DNA of 64,000 nt from Synechococcus sp. ATX 2A4 (GTDB lineage: Bacteria; Cyanobacteriota; Cyanobacteriia; PCC-6307; Cyanobiaceae), in NCBI RefSeq assembly GCF_024346375.1, contig NZ_JAGQCV010000004.1, forward strand, positions 62,001 through 126,000, given 5' to 3'. The translations under genes and the position numbers were made by a program. The notes beneath the pieces are model-generated. The model was not told the origin of the DNA, searched no databases, and saw only the letters and a program-made list of their open reading frames with translations. Each line of letters opens with the position of its first letter. Within the stretch, counting starts at the first letter, position 1. Below are positions 8,725 through 18,580 of this stretch, piece after piece.

Positions 8725-9852
8725 GCGTCGTTCTGCCAGGAAGGCACGGCACGCCGCCACGATCCTGCCGCTCGCCTGCCCGTCCCCGAAGGGGTTGTGG
8801 GCCAGGGCCATGGCGGCATAGGCCGCGGGGTCGTTGAGCAGGCGACCGGCTTCTGCGGCGATTGCTGCGGCATCGGTGCCGATCAGGCGGGCCGTGCCGG
8901 CAGACACCGCTTCAGGCCGTTCCGTGGTGCGCCGCAGCACCAGGACCGGCTTGCCCAGGGCCGGGGCCTCTTCCTGCAGGCCGCCGGAGTCGGTGAGCAG
9001 GAGCGTGCAGCCGCGGATCGCCCCCACCAGCTCGTTGTAGTCGAGCGGTTCGGTGAGAAAGGCCCGCGGGTGATCGCCCAGCATCTGCTGCAGCGGTTCC
9101 CGCACGGTGGGGTTGCGGTGCAGTGGCAGCAGCAAAGCAGTGTCGGGATACTGCTCCAGCAGCCGCAGAAAGCCGTCGCCGATCGCGCGCAGGCGCTCTC
9201 CCCAGTTCTCCCGCCGGTGCACGGTGGCCAGGATCACCCGCTGCTGGTTCCAGTCGAGGCCAGGCCGTTGCAGCAGGGGCGCCCGCTCTGCCATCAACAG
9301 CAGCGCGTCGATCACGGTGTTGCCCGTGACCAGCACCTGGCCCACCACGCCGGCGCCGCGCAGATTCGCCTCTGACACCGAGGTGGGGGCGAAATGCAAC
9401 TGGCCGATCTGGGAGATCAGCCGGCGGTTGGCTTCCTCAGGGAAGGGATCGAGCAGGTTGTCGGTGCGCAGACCGGCTTCCACGTGGCCCACTGGGATCT
9501 GCTGGTAGAAGGCCGCCAGGGCGGAAGCGAAGGCGGTGGTGGTGTCGCCCTGGACGAGCACCAGATCCGGCCGGTGTTCGGTGAAGTCCTGCTCCAGGCC
9601 CGTCAGGGCGGCGCAGGTCACGTGGGTGAGGGTCTGGCGGGGCGTCATCAGGGCCAGGTCACGGTCAGCGGTGAGGCTGAACAGCTCCATCACCTGCGCC
9701 ACCATTTCCCGGTGCTGGCCGGTGAGCACCACCCGGGTGCGGAAGCCTTCGGCCTGTTGGAAGGCATGGATCACCGGCGCCAGCTTGATCGCTTCAGGCC
9801 TGGTGCCCAGCACGATGCTGACGAGCGGAGCAGTGGTGATCAAGGAGCCCAT
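8722..9852 (-). CDS. wecB: UDP-N-acetylglucosamine 2-epimerase (non-hydrolysing)
   Basis: A 376-residue enzyme interconverting UDP-GlcNAc and UDP-ManNAc, the first step towards ManNAc-containing surface polysaccharides. Family motifs are present in order: GTRPEAIKLAPV near the N-terminus, VQGDTTTAFA (catalytic Asp), GHVEAGLRT (catalytic Glu), TVHRRENWG (His and UDP binding), and DSGGLQEEAP with GKPVLVLR.TTERPE for nucleotide binding. Length is normal for WecB/MnaA. It stands alone, without neighbouring ManNAc dehydrogenase or glycosyltransferases. Its stop codon is the first unit of a pentamer array. A ManNAc-6-phosphate epimerase (nanE) lies 30 kb away. Confidence 0.95.
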   Translation of the reverse strand: MGSLITTAPLVSIVLGTRPEAIKLAPVIHAFQQAEGFRTRVVLTGQHREMVAQVMELFSLTADRDLALMTPRQTLTHVTCAALTGLEQDFTEHRPDLVLVQGDTTTAFASALAAFYQQIPVGHVEAGLRTDNLLDPFPEEANRRLISQIGQLHFAPTSVSEANLRGAGVVGQVLVTGNTVIDALLLMAERAPLLQRPGLDWNQQRVILATVHRRENWGERLRAIGDGFLRLLEQYPDTALLLPLHRNPTVREPLQQMLGDHPRAFLTEPLDYNELVGAIRGCTLLLTDSGGLQEEAPALGKPVLVLRRTTERPEAVSAGTARLIGTDAAAIAAEAGRLLNDPAAYAAMALAHNPFGDGQASGRIVAACRAFLAERR

Positions 9853-9958
9853 GCGGGGATGGCGATCCTAAGGAGGGCCCGCGACGCAGTCCCTTCGGAC
9901 CCGTTTGCATCGCGAGCAGATCGCGGAGGGAGAATCAATAGAGCGCTTTCCCGCCAAA

Positions 9959-11152
9959 ATGGCGGCAATGTTGACCAGCCCCATGACCAGCTCCCTGTTT
10001 CCCCCCAGCCCGGCACCTGCACCCAATCCCCTGCCCGCTGCCTTAGGTGGGGTCGATCCGGCCCCGGCGCCCCCGCAGCCATCAGGGGCCACGCCCCGCT
10101 CGCTGGCGGAGGTGGTACGTGTGGCCTTTGAGGCCAAGTGTTCGGACGTGCACCTCGGTGTGGGCGAGGAGCCGCGGCTGCGCTTTCGGGGCGACATGCA
10201 GATGACCGGTTGGCCGATCATCACGAACCAACAGTTCTCAGGCTGGCTCGATGAAATCCTATCCCCGGAGGATCGCCAGAGGTTTGCGAAAGATAAGGAA
10301 TACGACGGCTCCCATGCCTTCAGCTTTGTAAGGGTGCGCATCAACCTGTTCGAATCGCTGCTGGGGCCAGCGATGGTGCTGCGGCTCATCCCCTATGAGG
10401 TCCCAACGCTGGAATCCCTCGACTTCCCTGAGGTGTTCAAGAAACTTCTCAAGTACACCAAGGGCCTGATCTTGATGACAGGGCCCACAGGCTGCGGCAA
10501 ATCCACCACCTTGGCCGCAATGATCAACTGGATGAATTCAACCCAGTCGAAGCATATCCTCGCCATCGAGGATCCGGTTGAGTTCGTGCACACCAGTAAA
10601 TCCTGTCTTGTGCGCCAGCGGGAGATCGGCCATCACACCAAGATGTTCTCCACGGCTCTGCGGGCAGCGTTGCGAGAGGATCCTGATGTGCTGCTGATCG
10701 GTGAAATCCGCGACCAGGAAACCCTCTCCACGGCCTTGGAGGCTGCCCAGACCGGCCACTTGGTCTTCGGCACGTTGCACACCAACTCCGCAGTCAAAAC
10801 AGTGGAGCGGATGCTGGGGATGTTTCCGTCCGAAGAGCAGAAGTCCATCCGCACCAACGTGGCCGAATCCTTGCTGGCTGTGATCTCGCAGGGGCTGCTC
10901 AAATCCACCGATGGTGGCCGCATCGCCTACCACGACATCTTCATCAACACCGATGCCTGCCGTGACTATCTCTTGCGGGGTGAATTCGACGAAGTGGAGG
11001 AAATCATGAAACGCAGTTCGTTTGAAGGCATGAAAACCCTCAACCAGTCACTGGTCGAACTGGTGGTTGCAGGCAAGGTGAGCCCAGAAGATGCGATGGC
11101 CGTGAGCCTCAAGCGTGGTGAGCTTTCCCAGGCGCTGCGAGGCCGCGAATAG
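9959..11152 (+). CDS. Type IV pilus retraction ATPase, PilT family
   Basis: A secretion ATPase of about 397 residues. An N-terminal Pro-rich linker (to about residue 40) leads into the PilT N-domain (KCSDVHLGVGEEPRLRFRGD), then the RecA-like motor: Walker A GPTGCGKSTT near residue 174, the Asp box AIEDPVEF, Walker B LLIGEIRD and the His box GTLHTNSA. PilT drives pilus retraction for twitching and DNA uptake. The start is uncertain: ATGs occur at 9959, 9968 and 9983, none with a clear Shine-Dalgarno; a GGAGGG lies at about 9926, too far upstream. Walker A carries Cys where Ser is usual. No pilB or pilC is adjacent. PilU-type function is not excluded. Confidence 0.92.
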   Translation: MAAMLTSPMTSSLFPPSPAPAPNPLPAALGGVDPAPAPPQPSGATPRSLAEVVRVAFEAKCSDVHLGVGEEPRLRFRGDMQMTGWPIITNQQFSGWLDEILSPEDRQRFAKDKEYDGSHAFSFVRVRINLFESLLGPAMVLRLIPYEVPTLESLDFPEVFKKLLKYTKGLILMTGPTGCGKSTTLAAMINWMNSTQSKHILAIEDPVEFVHTSKSCLVRQREIGHHTKMFSTALRAALREDPDVLLIGEIRDQETLSTALEAAQTGHLVFGTLHTNSAVKTVERMLGMFPSEEQKSIRTNVAESLLAVISQGLLKSTDGGRIAYHDIFINTDACRDYLLRGEFDEVEEIMKRSSFEGMKTLNQSLVELVVAGKVSPEDAMAVSLKRGELSQALRGRE

Positions 11153-11173
11153 GCCGGAGCCGCCGGCGAAACA

Positions 11174-11413
11174 TCAGTGGGCCCTGGCCAGACGGAGCAG
11201 CAACAGGGTGGCGATGCCCAGGGAGAGCCCCAGCATGGCAAGGCGGCCGTTCCAGATCTCGGCTTGAGGGGTGAAGCCGCGGCGCCAGGCGTTCAGCTCT
11301 TCCGGCGCCACTTCTACGGGCTGGCCGGCAGCCAGGCCCTCCGCATCGGAAGGTGCGGGCGCCAGGGCGTCGTTCTGCAGCACTGCATTCTCTGTGGTGT
11401 CAGCTGAAGCCAT
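11174..11413 (-). CDS. High-light-inducible chlorophyll-binding protein (Hli/Scp)
   Basis: A 79-residue one-helix protein of the light-harvesting-like family. The chlorophyll-binding motif ExxNxRxAM is intact: Glu52, Asn55, Arg57 and Met60 in AEIWNGRLAMLG, followed by one membrane helix to about residue 74. The first 40 residues are acidic and Ala/Pro-rich, a longer head than in many Hlips. These thylakoid proteins bind chlorophyll and carotenoid, protect photosystem assembly intermediates and are induced by light stress. The gene converges tightly (21 bases) on the PilT-family gene and lies 38 bases downstream of tsaD's reading direction start region on the opposite end. No high-light promoter element was recognised. 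Confidence 0.9.
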   Translation of the reverse strand: MASADTTENAVLQNDALAPAPSDAEGLAAGQPVEVAPEELNAWRRGFTPQAEIWNGRLAMLGLSLGIATLLLLRLARAH

Positions 11414-11451
11414 CCACCCCCTTCACGACGGGTCTGGCCACCATAAAGGCA

Positions 11452-12549
11452 TCAAAAGGAGGGCTGCTGCTCGTAGAGCGTTTCGCTCTGCTGCAGCGGC
11501 AGGCGTGCCGCCACCCCCAGGGCCGTGCTGCTGCTTGATCCCGCGGCAAGCCGCTGGGCCGCAGCCACGCCGATCATGGCGGCGTTGTCAGTGCAGTAGG
11601 CAAGCGGCGCGCGGCGCCAGTGCAGCCCCAGCGCGCCGCAACGCTCCTCCAGCCGCTGCCGCAGTCGTTGATTGGCTGCCACTCCACCCACCAGCACCAG
11701 CGTGCCGAGCCCCTCGTCGCGGGCGCAGCGGCAACTGCGCTCCACCAGCACATCGACCACAGCCTGCTCGAAGCTGGCGGCCACATCGGCCAGATCCTGC
11801 GCCGCCAATTCAGCGGTGGAAGCTGGATCCGCCGGCCCCGCGGCACCGGTGCCGGCGCGCAGCGATTGCACCAGGCGCAGCACGGCCGTCTTCAGGCCGC
11901 TGAAGCTGAAGTCGTAGGGGTGATAGCCCCCTTCCGGCCTCGACACGCGGCCCTTCGGCAGCGGGAAGCGCAGGGGATTCCCCAGCGCTCCGGCCGCCTG
12001 GATCGCTGGGCCGCCGGGATACCCCAGCCCCAGCAGTCGCGCCACCTTGTCGAAGGCCTCGCCGGCCGCGTCGTCGTGGCTGCGGCCCAGCCGCCGGTAG
12101 TGGCCGGCGCCATCGACCCGGACCAGCTCGGTGTGGCCGCCGCTCACCAGCAGCACCAGGAACGGACCCGCCGGTAGGGGCTCTCCCAGGTGCACCGAAC
12201 AGAGATGGCCTTCGAGGTGGTGCACCGCCACGAAGGGGCGATCGTGCAGCCTTGCCAGCGTTCGGGCGGTGACCGAACCCACCAGCAGGGCTCCCACCAG
12301 GCCCGGCGCCACGGTGGCGGCGATGCCGTCGAGGTCTGCGAAGCCAAGGCCGGATTCGGCCATCACGCTGGCGATCAGCTGGGGCAGAGCCTCCACGTGG
12401 CGCCGCGAGGCGATTTCGGGCACCACACCTCCCCAGCGGGCGTGTTCGGCGATCTGCGAAGCCACGGCACTGGCGAGTACCTGCTCGCCGCGCACCACGG
12501 CCGCCGCTGACTCGTCACAACTTGTTTCGACGGCCAGAACGGTGTTCAA
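11452..12549 (-). CDS. tsaD: tRNA N6-adenosine threonylcarbamoyltransferase TsaD
   Basis: A 365-residue ASKHA-fold enzyme that transfers threonylcarbamoyl from TC-AMP to A37 of ANN-decoding tRNAs, in complex with TsaB/TsaE. The N-terminus reads [16 protein letters not shown], the metal-binding HHLEGH motif lies near residue 110, and [10 protein letters not shown] and [12 protein letters not shown] are the phosphate and nucleotide loops. Length is close to the bacterial norm with an extra C-terminal tail. The gene is divergent from psaF, leaving 76 bases for both promoters. Confidence 0.97.
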   Translation of the reverse strand: MNTVLAVETSCDESAAAVVRGEQVLASAVASQIAEHARWGGVVPEIASRRHVEALPQLIASVMAESGLGFADLDGIAATVAPGLVGALLVGSVTARTLARLHDRPFVAVHHLEGHLCSVHLGEPLPAGPFLVLLVSGGHTELVRVDGAGHYRRLGRSHDDAAGEAFDKVARLLGLGYPGGPAIQAAGALGNPLRFPLPKGRVSRPEGGYHPYDFSFSGLKTAVLRLVQSLRAGTGAAGPADPASTAELAAQDLADVAASFEQAVVDVLVERSCRCARDEGLGTLVLVGGVAANQRLRQRLEERCGALGLHWRRAPLAYCTDNAAMIGVAAAQRLAAGSSSSTALGVAARLPLQQSETLYEQQPSF

Positions 12550-12625
12550 GTGCCTCCATGGCCTCCCTTACTCTCCGCAAGTGACATCCTGCCCGCTGGC
12601 AGGCCTTTCCCCGGATCCGGATACG

Positions 12626-13105
12626 ATGCGCCGCCTTTTCGCCGTTCTGATTTCCGCCCTGCTGATCTTCGGCTTCGCCCCTGTGGCCCATGCCGATGTG
12701 GCCGGGCTCACCCCCTGCTCCGAAAGCCCCCGCTTTCAGCAGCGCGCCGCCGCCGCTGCCACTCCGCAGGCGAAAGCCCGCTTCGAGATGTACAGCCAGG
12801 CCGTGTGCGGCACCGATGGTCTGCCCCACCTGATCGTTGATGGTCGCTGGAGCCATGCCGGTGACTTCATGATTCCGGGCATCGCTTTCCTCTACATCGC
12901 CGGTTGCATCGGCTGGGCTGGTCGCGTCTACCTGCAGGCCATCCGTGGCAGCAAGGACGCCACCATGCGCGAGATCCAGATCGATGTGCCCCTGGCTCTG
13001 AAGAGCACCATCGCCGCGGCCACCTGGCCTCTGGCGGCCTTCAGCGAATTCACCAGCGGCAAGCTGCTGGAATCCGATTCCAAGGTCACCGTTTCACCGC
13101 GCTGA
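12626..13105 (+). CDS. psaF: Photosystem I reaction centre subunit III (PsaF)
   Basis: A 159-residue thylakoid protein. Residues 1-23 are a signal peptide ending VAHA, so the mature protein starts [11 protein letters not shown]. The lumenal region has the two conserved cysteines (SES-flanked C and [12 protein letters not shown]), followed by the membrane segment [20 protein letters not shown] and a C-terminal amphipathic helix. PsaF forms part of the lumenal donor side and interacts with PsaJ and antenna. I chose the ATG at 12626 because it gives the expected signal peptide. psaJ follows after 49 bases, the usual cyanobacterial psaFJ operon, closed by the terminator at 13307. Confidence 0.98.
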
Positions 13106-13154
13106 CCTTCGTTCAGCTGCCCCCATTCCCCTGTTCTCCACTTGGAGTGCGTTC

Positions 13155-13271
13155 ATGAAAAAATTCCTTACCACCGCCCCTGTTTTCGCCGCGATCTGGT
13201 TCACCGTCACTGCCGGAATCATGATCGAATTCAACCGCTTCTTTCCTGATCTTCTGTTCCATCCCCTTTGA
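13155..13271 (+). CDS. psaJ: Photosystem I subunit IX (PsaJ)
   Basis: A 38-residue single-helix thylakoid protein starting [16 protein letters not shown] and ending in an [10 protein letters not shown]-type tail, the standard PsaJ sequence and length. The helix spans about residues 8-26 with Glu25 near the membrane face. PsaJ helps position PsaF and binds chlorophyll and carotenoid at the edge of photosystem I. It lies 49 bases after psaF on the same strand, and GGAG at 13144 is a plausible ribosome binding site. A strong intrinsic terminator follows 35 bases after the stop. Confidence 0.97.
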
Positions 13272-13306
13272 TCAGCAGGCTTCCATCCGGAGCCTCTGAA
13301 CGTCTC

Positions 13307-13331
13307 AAGCGGCCACCAGGCCGCTTTTTTT
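13307..13331 (+). terminator. Intrinsic terminator of psaFJ
   Basis: A perfect 8-base stem, AAGCGGCC with GGCCGCTT, closes a 4-base ACCA loop and runs into an unbroken T tract through 13331. On the minus strand the same hairpin is preceded by A-rich sequence and may also serve gmk, which converges from 13348. It is the clearest Rho-independent terminator in the window. Confidence 0.92.
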
Positions 13332-13347
13332 GGCTTCAGCGGCTGAT

Positions 13348-13980
13348 TCAACTGCCGTCCAGCCGCAGCAGGGCTTCCAGTTCGCCGATGGCGGTCTCCA
13401 GGTCGGCGTTCACCACCACGGCGTCGAATTCAGCGGCGGCGGCCAGTTCTTCCCGGGCCCGCCGCAGCCGCCGTTCGATCGCGCTGTCGTCGTCGGTGCC
13501 GCGGCTGCGGATGCGCCGTTCCAGCTCCTCCAGCGATGGGGGTTCGATGAACACCTGGAACCCCTGCGGGAAGCTGCGCCGCACCTGGCGGGCACCCTCC
13601 AGTTCGATTTCCAGCAGCACCGGCTGTCCCAAGGCCAGATGTTCGCTGACGGGCGCCCGTGGCGTGCCGTAGAGATTGCCGGCGAATTCGGCCCACTCCA
13701 GCAGCCCGGCGGCGGCCACCTGCTGCTCGAACTGCTCCCGGCTCATAAAGAAGTAGTGCTCCCCTTCCTGTTCCCCGCTGCGGGGCGCGCGCGTGGTGGC
13801 GGACACCGACAGCCAGATCTGCGGATGGCGCTGGCGCAGCGCAGCCACGAGCGTGCCTTTGCCTACTCCGCTGGGCCCGGTGATCACTGTGAGCCGCCCC
13901 GGGCCGGCCGCCGCTGCCATTCCTGCCGTCTGTTCTGCTGCTGCTGCTGCTGCCCTTGCCACTGCCGTTACCTCCGCCAT
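13348..13980 (-). CDS. gmk: Guanylate kinase
   Basis: A 210-residue enzyme that phosphorylates GMP to GDP. The P-loop GPSGVGKGT lies near residues 35-43, followed by the GMP-binding [19 protein letters not shown] and [12 protein letters not shown]. The first 28 residues ([17 protein letters not shown]...) are an Ala-rich extension not needed for the fold; the ATG at about residue 21 ([13 protein letters not shown]) would give a more standard length and may be the true start. It is divergent from the NFACT gene, with 80 bases between them, and convergent with psaFJ. Confidence 0.96.
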   Translation of the reverse strand: MAEVTAVARAAAAAAEQTAGMAAAAGPGRLTVITGPSGVGKGTLVAALRQRHPQIWLSVSATTRAPRSGEQEGEHYFFMSREQFEQQVAAAGLLEWAEFAGNLYGTPRAPVSEHLALGQPVLLEIELEGARQVRRSFPQGFQVFIEPPSLEELERRIRSRGTDDDSAIERRLRRAREELAAAAEFDAVVVNADLETAIGELEALLRLDGS

Positions 13981-14060
13981 CGGGCGATCGCACGTGAGCC
14001 AGCAGAGTAAGGGGCTTGTCTGTCGGCGCCGCTCCCTTGACCTCCCGGACGCTCCAACCC

Positions 14061-15773
14061 ATGGACGTCACCACCTTGCGGGCGGTGCTTGCCGAGTTGC
14101 GGCCCCAGCTGCTGCCGAGCCGCTTCGAGAAGGCCCAGCAGCCCAGCGCCCACAGCCTCCAGCTCGGGTTTCGCGCCCTCGATGGTCGCCATTGGCTGGA
14201 GCTGAGCTGGTGGGCGGATGCGCCACGCCTGCTGCCGATCGACCCTCCGGCCAGGCGCGGTGAGGGCAGCACCCTGGCCCAGCAGCTGCAGCACGGTTTG
14301 GGCGGCCTGGCGCTGGTAGCGATTGATCAGCACGGTTGGGAGCGGGTGGTGGAGCTGGGCTTTGCCCCCCGCCCCGGTGAAGCGATCTGCCGCTCGCTGG
14401 TGGTGGAGCTGATGGGCCGCCACAGCAACCTCTTCCTGCTCGATGGCCAGCGGCGCGTGGTGGCCCTCGGCCGGCAGGTGAAGCCGCACGAATCCAGGCT
14501 GCGGCCGATTGCCAGCGGTGACACCTACAGCCCGCCGCCGCCCCTGCAGGCCGATCCCCCCGATGCCGGCGAAACGCCGGCGCACTGGCGCCGCCGCCTG
14601 CAGCTCCTGCCCCTGCCGCTCGGCAAGGCGTTGCTGCGGAGCTACCAGGGCATCAGCCCAGCCCTGGCCCTGCAGTTGGCCGGCGATCACCCCGACAGAT
14701 CCGCAGCGCTGCTGAAACTGCCGGTTGAAGAGCTGAGCGACGCGCAATGGAGCGCCCTCTGGGCGGCCTGGCAGCAGTGGCTCGGCGACCTGGCGGAGGA
14801 CCGTTTTGGCTTCGCCACCGGTGGAGCCACCGCCTACCGCTGCTGGGGCACCGAGCTGGCCGGCGCGGTGGGGCGCCCCCTGGCGCAGCTCTATGACGAG
14901 CAGCTCACGGCCCAGTCGTTCCAGCTGCGGCATGATCAACTTCGGCGGCGCCTGATCGCCGCCCGTGATCGCCAGAGCGCTCAGCGGGACGAGCAGCAGG
15001 CGTTGTTGGAGCAGGCGGCCGGCTGCGACCAGTTGCGGAGACAGGCGGATGCCCTGCTCTGCCTGGCCGATCCCAGCCGCGACCAGGTGGCTGAGGCGCA
15101 GGCGCTCTACAAGAAGGCGCGCCGGTTGCAGCGTTCCTCCGCCGTGATCACCACGCTGCTGGAGCGCCACGACCAGCAGCTGGAGCGCATCGAAGCCAGC
15201 CTGGCCTTCCTTGAGCTGCACCGGCCCGAGCGGCCCACCCCCAACGCCCTGCGCGGGGCGCTGGAGGATCTCGCTGCCCTCGAAGATGATGTGGAGGAAC
15301 TGCTCACCCTCAGCGGCCGTGAGCGGGACGGGGGCCGGCGCAAGGCCCGCGTGCGGCGGCAGGCCGTGCCTTGCCAGCCACTGGAGTTCCTCACTGCCAC
15401 AGGGCTGCGTGTGCAGGTGGGCCGCAACCACCGCCAGAACGAATGGATCAGCCTGCGTCAGGCGCGCCGCGGCGATCTCTGGTTCCATGCCCAGGAATGC
15501 CCAGGCAGCCACGTGATGCTCAAGAGCTCGGAGGCTCCCGCCACTGACGCGGACCTGCAGGCGGCGGCCGATCTGGCCGCCCGCTTCAGTCGCGCCCGCG
15601 GCAATGCCCGCGTGCCGGTGGTGATGGTGCCCAGCGACCATTTGCAGCGCATTGCCGGGGCCGGACCGGGCACCGTGCGCCACCGGGGCGGCGAGGTGCT
15701 GTGGGGCGACCCCGGCCGCGGCGCCACCCTGTGCGGTCACTCCTTAGGCTCAGCTCCAGCGCCCGGGCCATGA
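14061..15773 (+). CDS. NFACT family protein, RqcH/Rqc2 homologue
   Basis: A 570-residue protein with the NFACT layout: NFACT-N (about 1-200, including [15 protein letters not shown]), helix-hairpin-helix and coiled-coil regions (about 280-400, rich in Arg/Glu/Gln), and the C-terminal NFACT-R/DUF814 domain with [20 protein letters not shown]. Bacterial RqcH binds obstructed 50S subunits and adds Ala tails to stalled peptides; older names are fibronectin-binding protein or FbpA. The ATG at 14061 gives the family N-terminus [13 protein letters not shown]. The stop overlaps the tatC start (ATGA), so tatC is translationally coupled to it. Confidence 0.9.
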   Translation: MDVTTLRAVLAELRPQLLPSRFEKAQQPSAHSLQLGFRALDGRHWLELSWWADAPRLLPIDPPARRGEGSTLAQQLQHGLGGLALVAIDQHGWERVVELGFAPRPGEAICRSLVVELMGRHSNLFLLDGQRRVVALGRQVKPHESRLRPIASGDTYSPPPPLQADPPDAGETPAHWRRRLQLLPLPLGKALLRSYQGISPALALQLAGDHPDRSAALLKLPVEELSDAQWSALWAAWQQWLGDLAEDRFGFATGGATAYRCWGTELAGAVGRPLAQLYDEQLTAQSFQLRHDQLRRRLIAARDRQSAQRDEQQALLEQAAGCDQLRRQADALLCLADPSRDQVAEAQALYKKARRLQRSSAVITTLLERHDQQLERIEASLAFLELHRPERPTPNALRGALEDLAALEDDVEELLTLSGRERDGGRRKARVRRQAVPCQPLEFLTATGLRVQVGRNHRQNEWISLRQARRGDLWFHAQECPGSHVMLKSSEAPATDADLQAAADLAARFSRARGNARVPVVMVPSDHLQRIAGAGPGTVRHRGGEVLWGDPGRGATLCGHSLGSAPAPGP

Positions 15774-16558
15774 GCGAACCTCCCCTCCCCGCACCTCCCC
15801 CACCCATCCGAGTGCCACAGGCGGACGAGTTCCCCGCTGAGGTGGAGATGAGCCTCGTGGACCATCTCGAGGAGCTGCGGCGGCGGGTGCTGCGCAGTCT
15901 GCTGGCGGTGGTGGTGGCGGCTGGTGGGTGTCTGCTGCTGGTCAAGCCGCTCGTCCGCCTGCTGGAGATGCCTGCTGTGGGCATGCGCTTCCTGCAGCTT
16001 GCCCCAGGCGAATTCCTGTTCGTGTCCATCAAGGTGGCCGGCTACGCCGGCCTCACGCTGGCTCTGCCCTACGTGCTCTACGAGGGGCTGGGCTTTGTGT
16101 TGCCGGGGCTCACGCGCCGGGAGCGGCGTCTGGTGGCTCCTGCCGTGGCGGGCTCCGCCGTGTTGTTCGCCGCTGGGCTCACCTTCGCCTGGTGGGCACT
16201 GGTGCCGGCGGCGCTGCGGTTCCTGGTGAGCTATGGCGCCGATGTGGTGGAGCCGATCTGGTCGATCGAGCGCTACCTCGATTTCGTGCTGCTGCTGATG
16301 GTGGCCACCGGACTGGCCTTTCAGCTGCCGGTGCTGCAGCTGCTGCTGGGTGCCTTCGGCCTGATCCGCTCCGCCGCCATGCTGAAGGCGTGGCGCTGGG
16401 TGGTGCTGGTGGCGGCCCTGGCCGGCGCTGTGCTCACCCCCTCCACCGACCCCGTCACGATGCTGCTGCTCACCGGCTCGATCACGGCCCTGTTCCTGGT
16501 GGGCGTGGCCCTGGTGGCCCTCACCGAACGGTTCCGGCCTGCCGCCAGCGGCGCCTGA
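15770..16558 (+). CDS. tatC: Sec-independent protein translocase TatC
   Basis: A 262-residue six-helix membrane protein, core of the twin-arginine receptor. The conserved cytosolic N-terminal motif reads MSLVDHLEELRRRVLRSL, followed by the first helix; GEFLFVSIKVAGYAGL and PYVLYEGLGFVLPGLTRRER are the family's central signatures. The ATG at 15770 overlaps the NFACT stop. Two Tat candidates are in this window: PetC (GRRQFMN) and the lipoprotein at 52104-53198 (SRRRLLQ). In cyanobacteria TatC serves both thylakoid and plasma membranes. Confidence 0.97.
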   Translation: MSEPPLPAPPPPIRVPQADEFPAEVEMSLVDHLEELRRRVLRSLLAVVVAAGGCLLLVKPLVRLLEMPAVGMRFLQLAPGEFLFVSIKVAGYAGLTLALPYVLYEGLGFVLPGLTRRERRLVAPAVAGSAVLFAAGLTFAWWALVPAALRFLVSYGADVVEPIWSIERYLDFVLLLMVATGLAFQLPVLQLLLGAFGLIRSAAMLKAWRWVVLVAALAGAVLTPSTDPVTMLLLTGSITALFLVGVALVALTERFRPAASGA

Positions 16559-16566
16559 GGCCAGGC

Positions 16567-17019
16567 TCAGAGCAGGAATTCACTGCTGCGCCCGCCTTCA
16601 GCCGGCTCCAGGGTGAGGCTCATCGCCCGGCCGAGACGGGGCTTGTCGCGGGTGGTGGCGAGCCACTGACGCACCTGATCGGCCACCCCGAGGCCGTTCA
16701 GCAGCTCGATCAGCTCCTGCAGCTTGGCCTCATAGCCCTCGGCATCGAGTGGAAACGACTGCTGCTCCAGGTAGGCCCACATCACCTGCAGATAGAGGCG
16801 GCCGCGCCGCTGCACCAGCTGGAGGTCGTAGGAGGCATGCCAGCGCTGACGCAGCACCTGCAGCACTTCATCGAGCTGAAGGGGGGCGCAGCGGCCGCTG
16901 AAGCCGGGCTCGGCAGCCGGATCAGGCAGGGACACGGCGGCGAAAGAGAGAAACTCCACAACAGCATGTTGCGCCGCAGGCGCAAGCCGGCGCCTGGCAA
17001 AACGTGACGGCCAGGGCAA
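16567..17019 (-). CDS. DUF3067 family protein
   Basis: A protein of up to 150 residues. The conserved part starts at about residue 45 with [14 protein letters not shown], followed by [27 protein letters not shown] and a terminal [12 protein letters not shown]. This is the DUF3067 domain, found in cyanobacteria and plastids and of unknown function. The start is uncertain: the first codons are basic and overlap the petC leader, and a GTG at 16959 is a reasonable alternative (130 residues). It converges with tatC across 8 bases and is divergent from petC. Confidence 0.75.
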   Translation of the reverse strand: MPWPSRFARRRLAPAAQHAVVEFLSFAAVSLPDPAAEPGFSGRCAPLQLDEVLQVLRQRWHASYDLQLVQRRGRLYLQVMWAYLEQQSFPLDAEGYEAKLQELIELLNGLGVADQVRQWLATTRDKPRLGRAMSLTLEPAEGGRSSEFLL

Positions 17020-17066
17020 CGTCCATAATGGGCGCCTCGTTGCTTCGGCACCCAGGAACGTTCCGT

Positions 17067-17603
17067 ATGACCCAGATCCCAGTGAGCGATGTGCCCGGAA
17101 TGGGCCGTCGTCAGTTCATGAATCTGCTGACTTTCGGCTCCGTCACTGGTGTCGCCCTGGGTGCTCTCTACCCCGTTGCCCGCTATTTCATTCCCCCACG
17201 GCCCGCAGGCGGTGGCGGCGGCACCACCGCCAAGGATGAACTGGGCAACACCGTCACCGCCACGGGCTGGCTCAGCACGCACAAGGAGGGTGATCGCAGC
17301 CTCGTGCAAGGTCTGAAAGGGGATCCCACCTATCTGCTGGTGGAAGGATCCGACGCCATCGGCAGCTACGGCATCAACGCCATCTGCACCCACCTGGGTT
17401 GCGTGGTGCCATGGAACAGTGGTGCCAACAAATTCGTCTGCCCTTGCCACGGCAGCCAGTACGACCCCACCGGCAAGGTGGTGCGTGGTCCTGCCCCGTT
17501 GTCGCTGGCCCTGGCCAACGTCTCCATTGAGAACGACACCGTTTTCCTGAGCACATGGACCGACACCGATTTCCGCACCGGTGAAAAGCCCTGGTGGGCC
17601 TGA
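17067..17603 (+). CDS. petC: Cytochrome b6f Rieske iron-sulfur protein
   Basis: A 178-residue Rieske protein carrying electrons from plastoquinol to cytochrome f. The N-terminus has a twin-arginine motif (GRRQFMN, residues 13-19) and one membrane anchor, then a Gly-rich hinge (residues 46-52). The [2Fe-2S] cluster is bound by C107THLGC112 and C125PCHGS: ligands Cys107, His109, Cys125 and His128, with Cys112 and Cys127 as the disulfide pair. The ATG at 17067 gives the standard family start. petA follows after 44 bases, the conserved petCA order. Confidence 0.98.
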   Translation: MTQIPVSDVPGMGRRQFMNLLTFGSVTGVALGALYPVARYFIPPRPAGGGGGTTAKDELGNTVTATGWLSTHKEGDRSLVQGLKGDPTYLLVEGSDAIGSYGINAICTHLGCVVPWNSGANKFVCPCHGSQYDPTGKVVRGPAPLSLALANVSIENDTVFLSTWTDTDFRTGEKPWWA

Positions 17604-17647
17604 TCGTCCGACCGTCCATCTCCTCCTGTCGCCCGTCCGCCCACCCC

Positions 17648-18580
17648 ATGCGCCGCACCCTTTCCCTGCTGCTCTCCACCGTCCTGGCCACGGCCGCCCT
17701 CTTCATGGCGCCGGCTGCCTCCTGGGCTTACCCCTTCTGGGCCCAGCAGAACTACGAGAGCCCCCGCGAAGCCACCGGCAAGCTCGTCTGCGCCAACTGC
17801 CACCTCGCCAAGCTGCCCACCCAGGTGGAAGTGCCCCAGGCCGTGATGCCTGACACCGTGTTCAAGGCGGTGGTGAAAATCCCCTACGACACCAGCGTTC
17901 AGCAGGTGGCCGCCGATGGCAGCCGCACGGGCCTCAACGTGGGTGCGGTGCTGATGCTCCCCAATGGCTTCACCCTTGCTCCGGCCGATCGCCTCAGCGA
18001 CGAGCTGAAAGAGGAAACCGCCGGGGTCTACGTCACCCAGTACAGCGACGCCAACCCCAACATCCTGTTGGTGGGTCCCCTGCCGGGTGATCAGCACCAG
18101 GAGATCGTCTTCCCGATCCTCTCGCCCGATCCCGCCACCGACAGCGCCATCCACTTCGGCAAGTATTCGGTGCACGTGGGCGGCAACCGCGGACGCGGCC
18201 AGGTTTACCCCACCGGTGAGAAGAGCAACAATGGTGTCTTCACTGCCCCTGCGGCTGGCACCGTGAGTGCCATCACCGCCGGTGAGAACGGTGCCAGCGT
18301 GGTGGAGATCCTGGCCGCCGATGGCAGCACCGTGAGTGAAACCATTCCCGCTGGACCTGCCCTGGCTGTGGCTGTCGGCGATGCCGTGGTGCTCAACGGC
18401 CCCCTCTCGGTTGATCCGAATGTGGGCGGTTTCGGTCAGTTGGATGCTGAGATCGTGCTGCAGAACCCCGTGCGCATCTACGGGATGCTTGCCTTCTTCG
18501 CCGCCGTCGCTCTCGCCCAGATCATGCTGGTGCTGAAGAAGAAGCAGGTGGAGAAAGTCCAGGCTGTCGAAGGCGTCTGA
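17648..18580 (+). CDS. petA: Cytochrome f
   Basis: A 310-residue c-type cytochrome, the lumenal electron carrier of the b6f complex. The signal peptide ends ASWA, so mature Tyr28 (YPFWAQQNY) supplies the unusual N-terminal amine heme ligand. CANCH at residues 48-52 binds heme covalently. A small and a large lumenal domain follow, then a C-terminal membrane helix ([20 protein letters not shown]) and a short basic stromal tail. The start at 17648 is set by the signal peptide. It forms an operon with petC. Its stop codon is the first unit of a stop-anchored repeat. Confidence 0.98.
   Translation: MRRTLSLLLSTVLATAALFMAPAASWAYPFWAQQNYESPREATGKLVCANCHLAKLPTQVEVPQAVMPDTVFKAVVKIPYDTSVQQVAADGSRTGLNVGAVLMLPNGFTLAPADRLSDELKEETAGVYVTQYSDANPNILLVGPLPGDQHQEIVFPILSPDPATDSAIHFGKYSVHVGGNRGRGQVYPTGEKSNNGVFTAPAAGTVSAITAGENGASVVEILAADGSTVSETIPAGPALAVAVGDAVVLNGPLSVDPNVGGFGQLDAEIVLQNPVRIYGMLAFFAAVALAQIMLVLKKKQVEKVQAVEGV

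Noticed and set aside
11353-11538. Short plus-strand frames between the Hli gene and tsaD
   Set aside because: They overlap well-supported minus-strand genes and have no family features.
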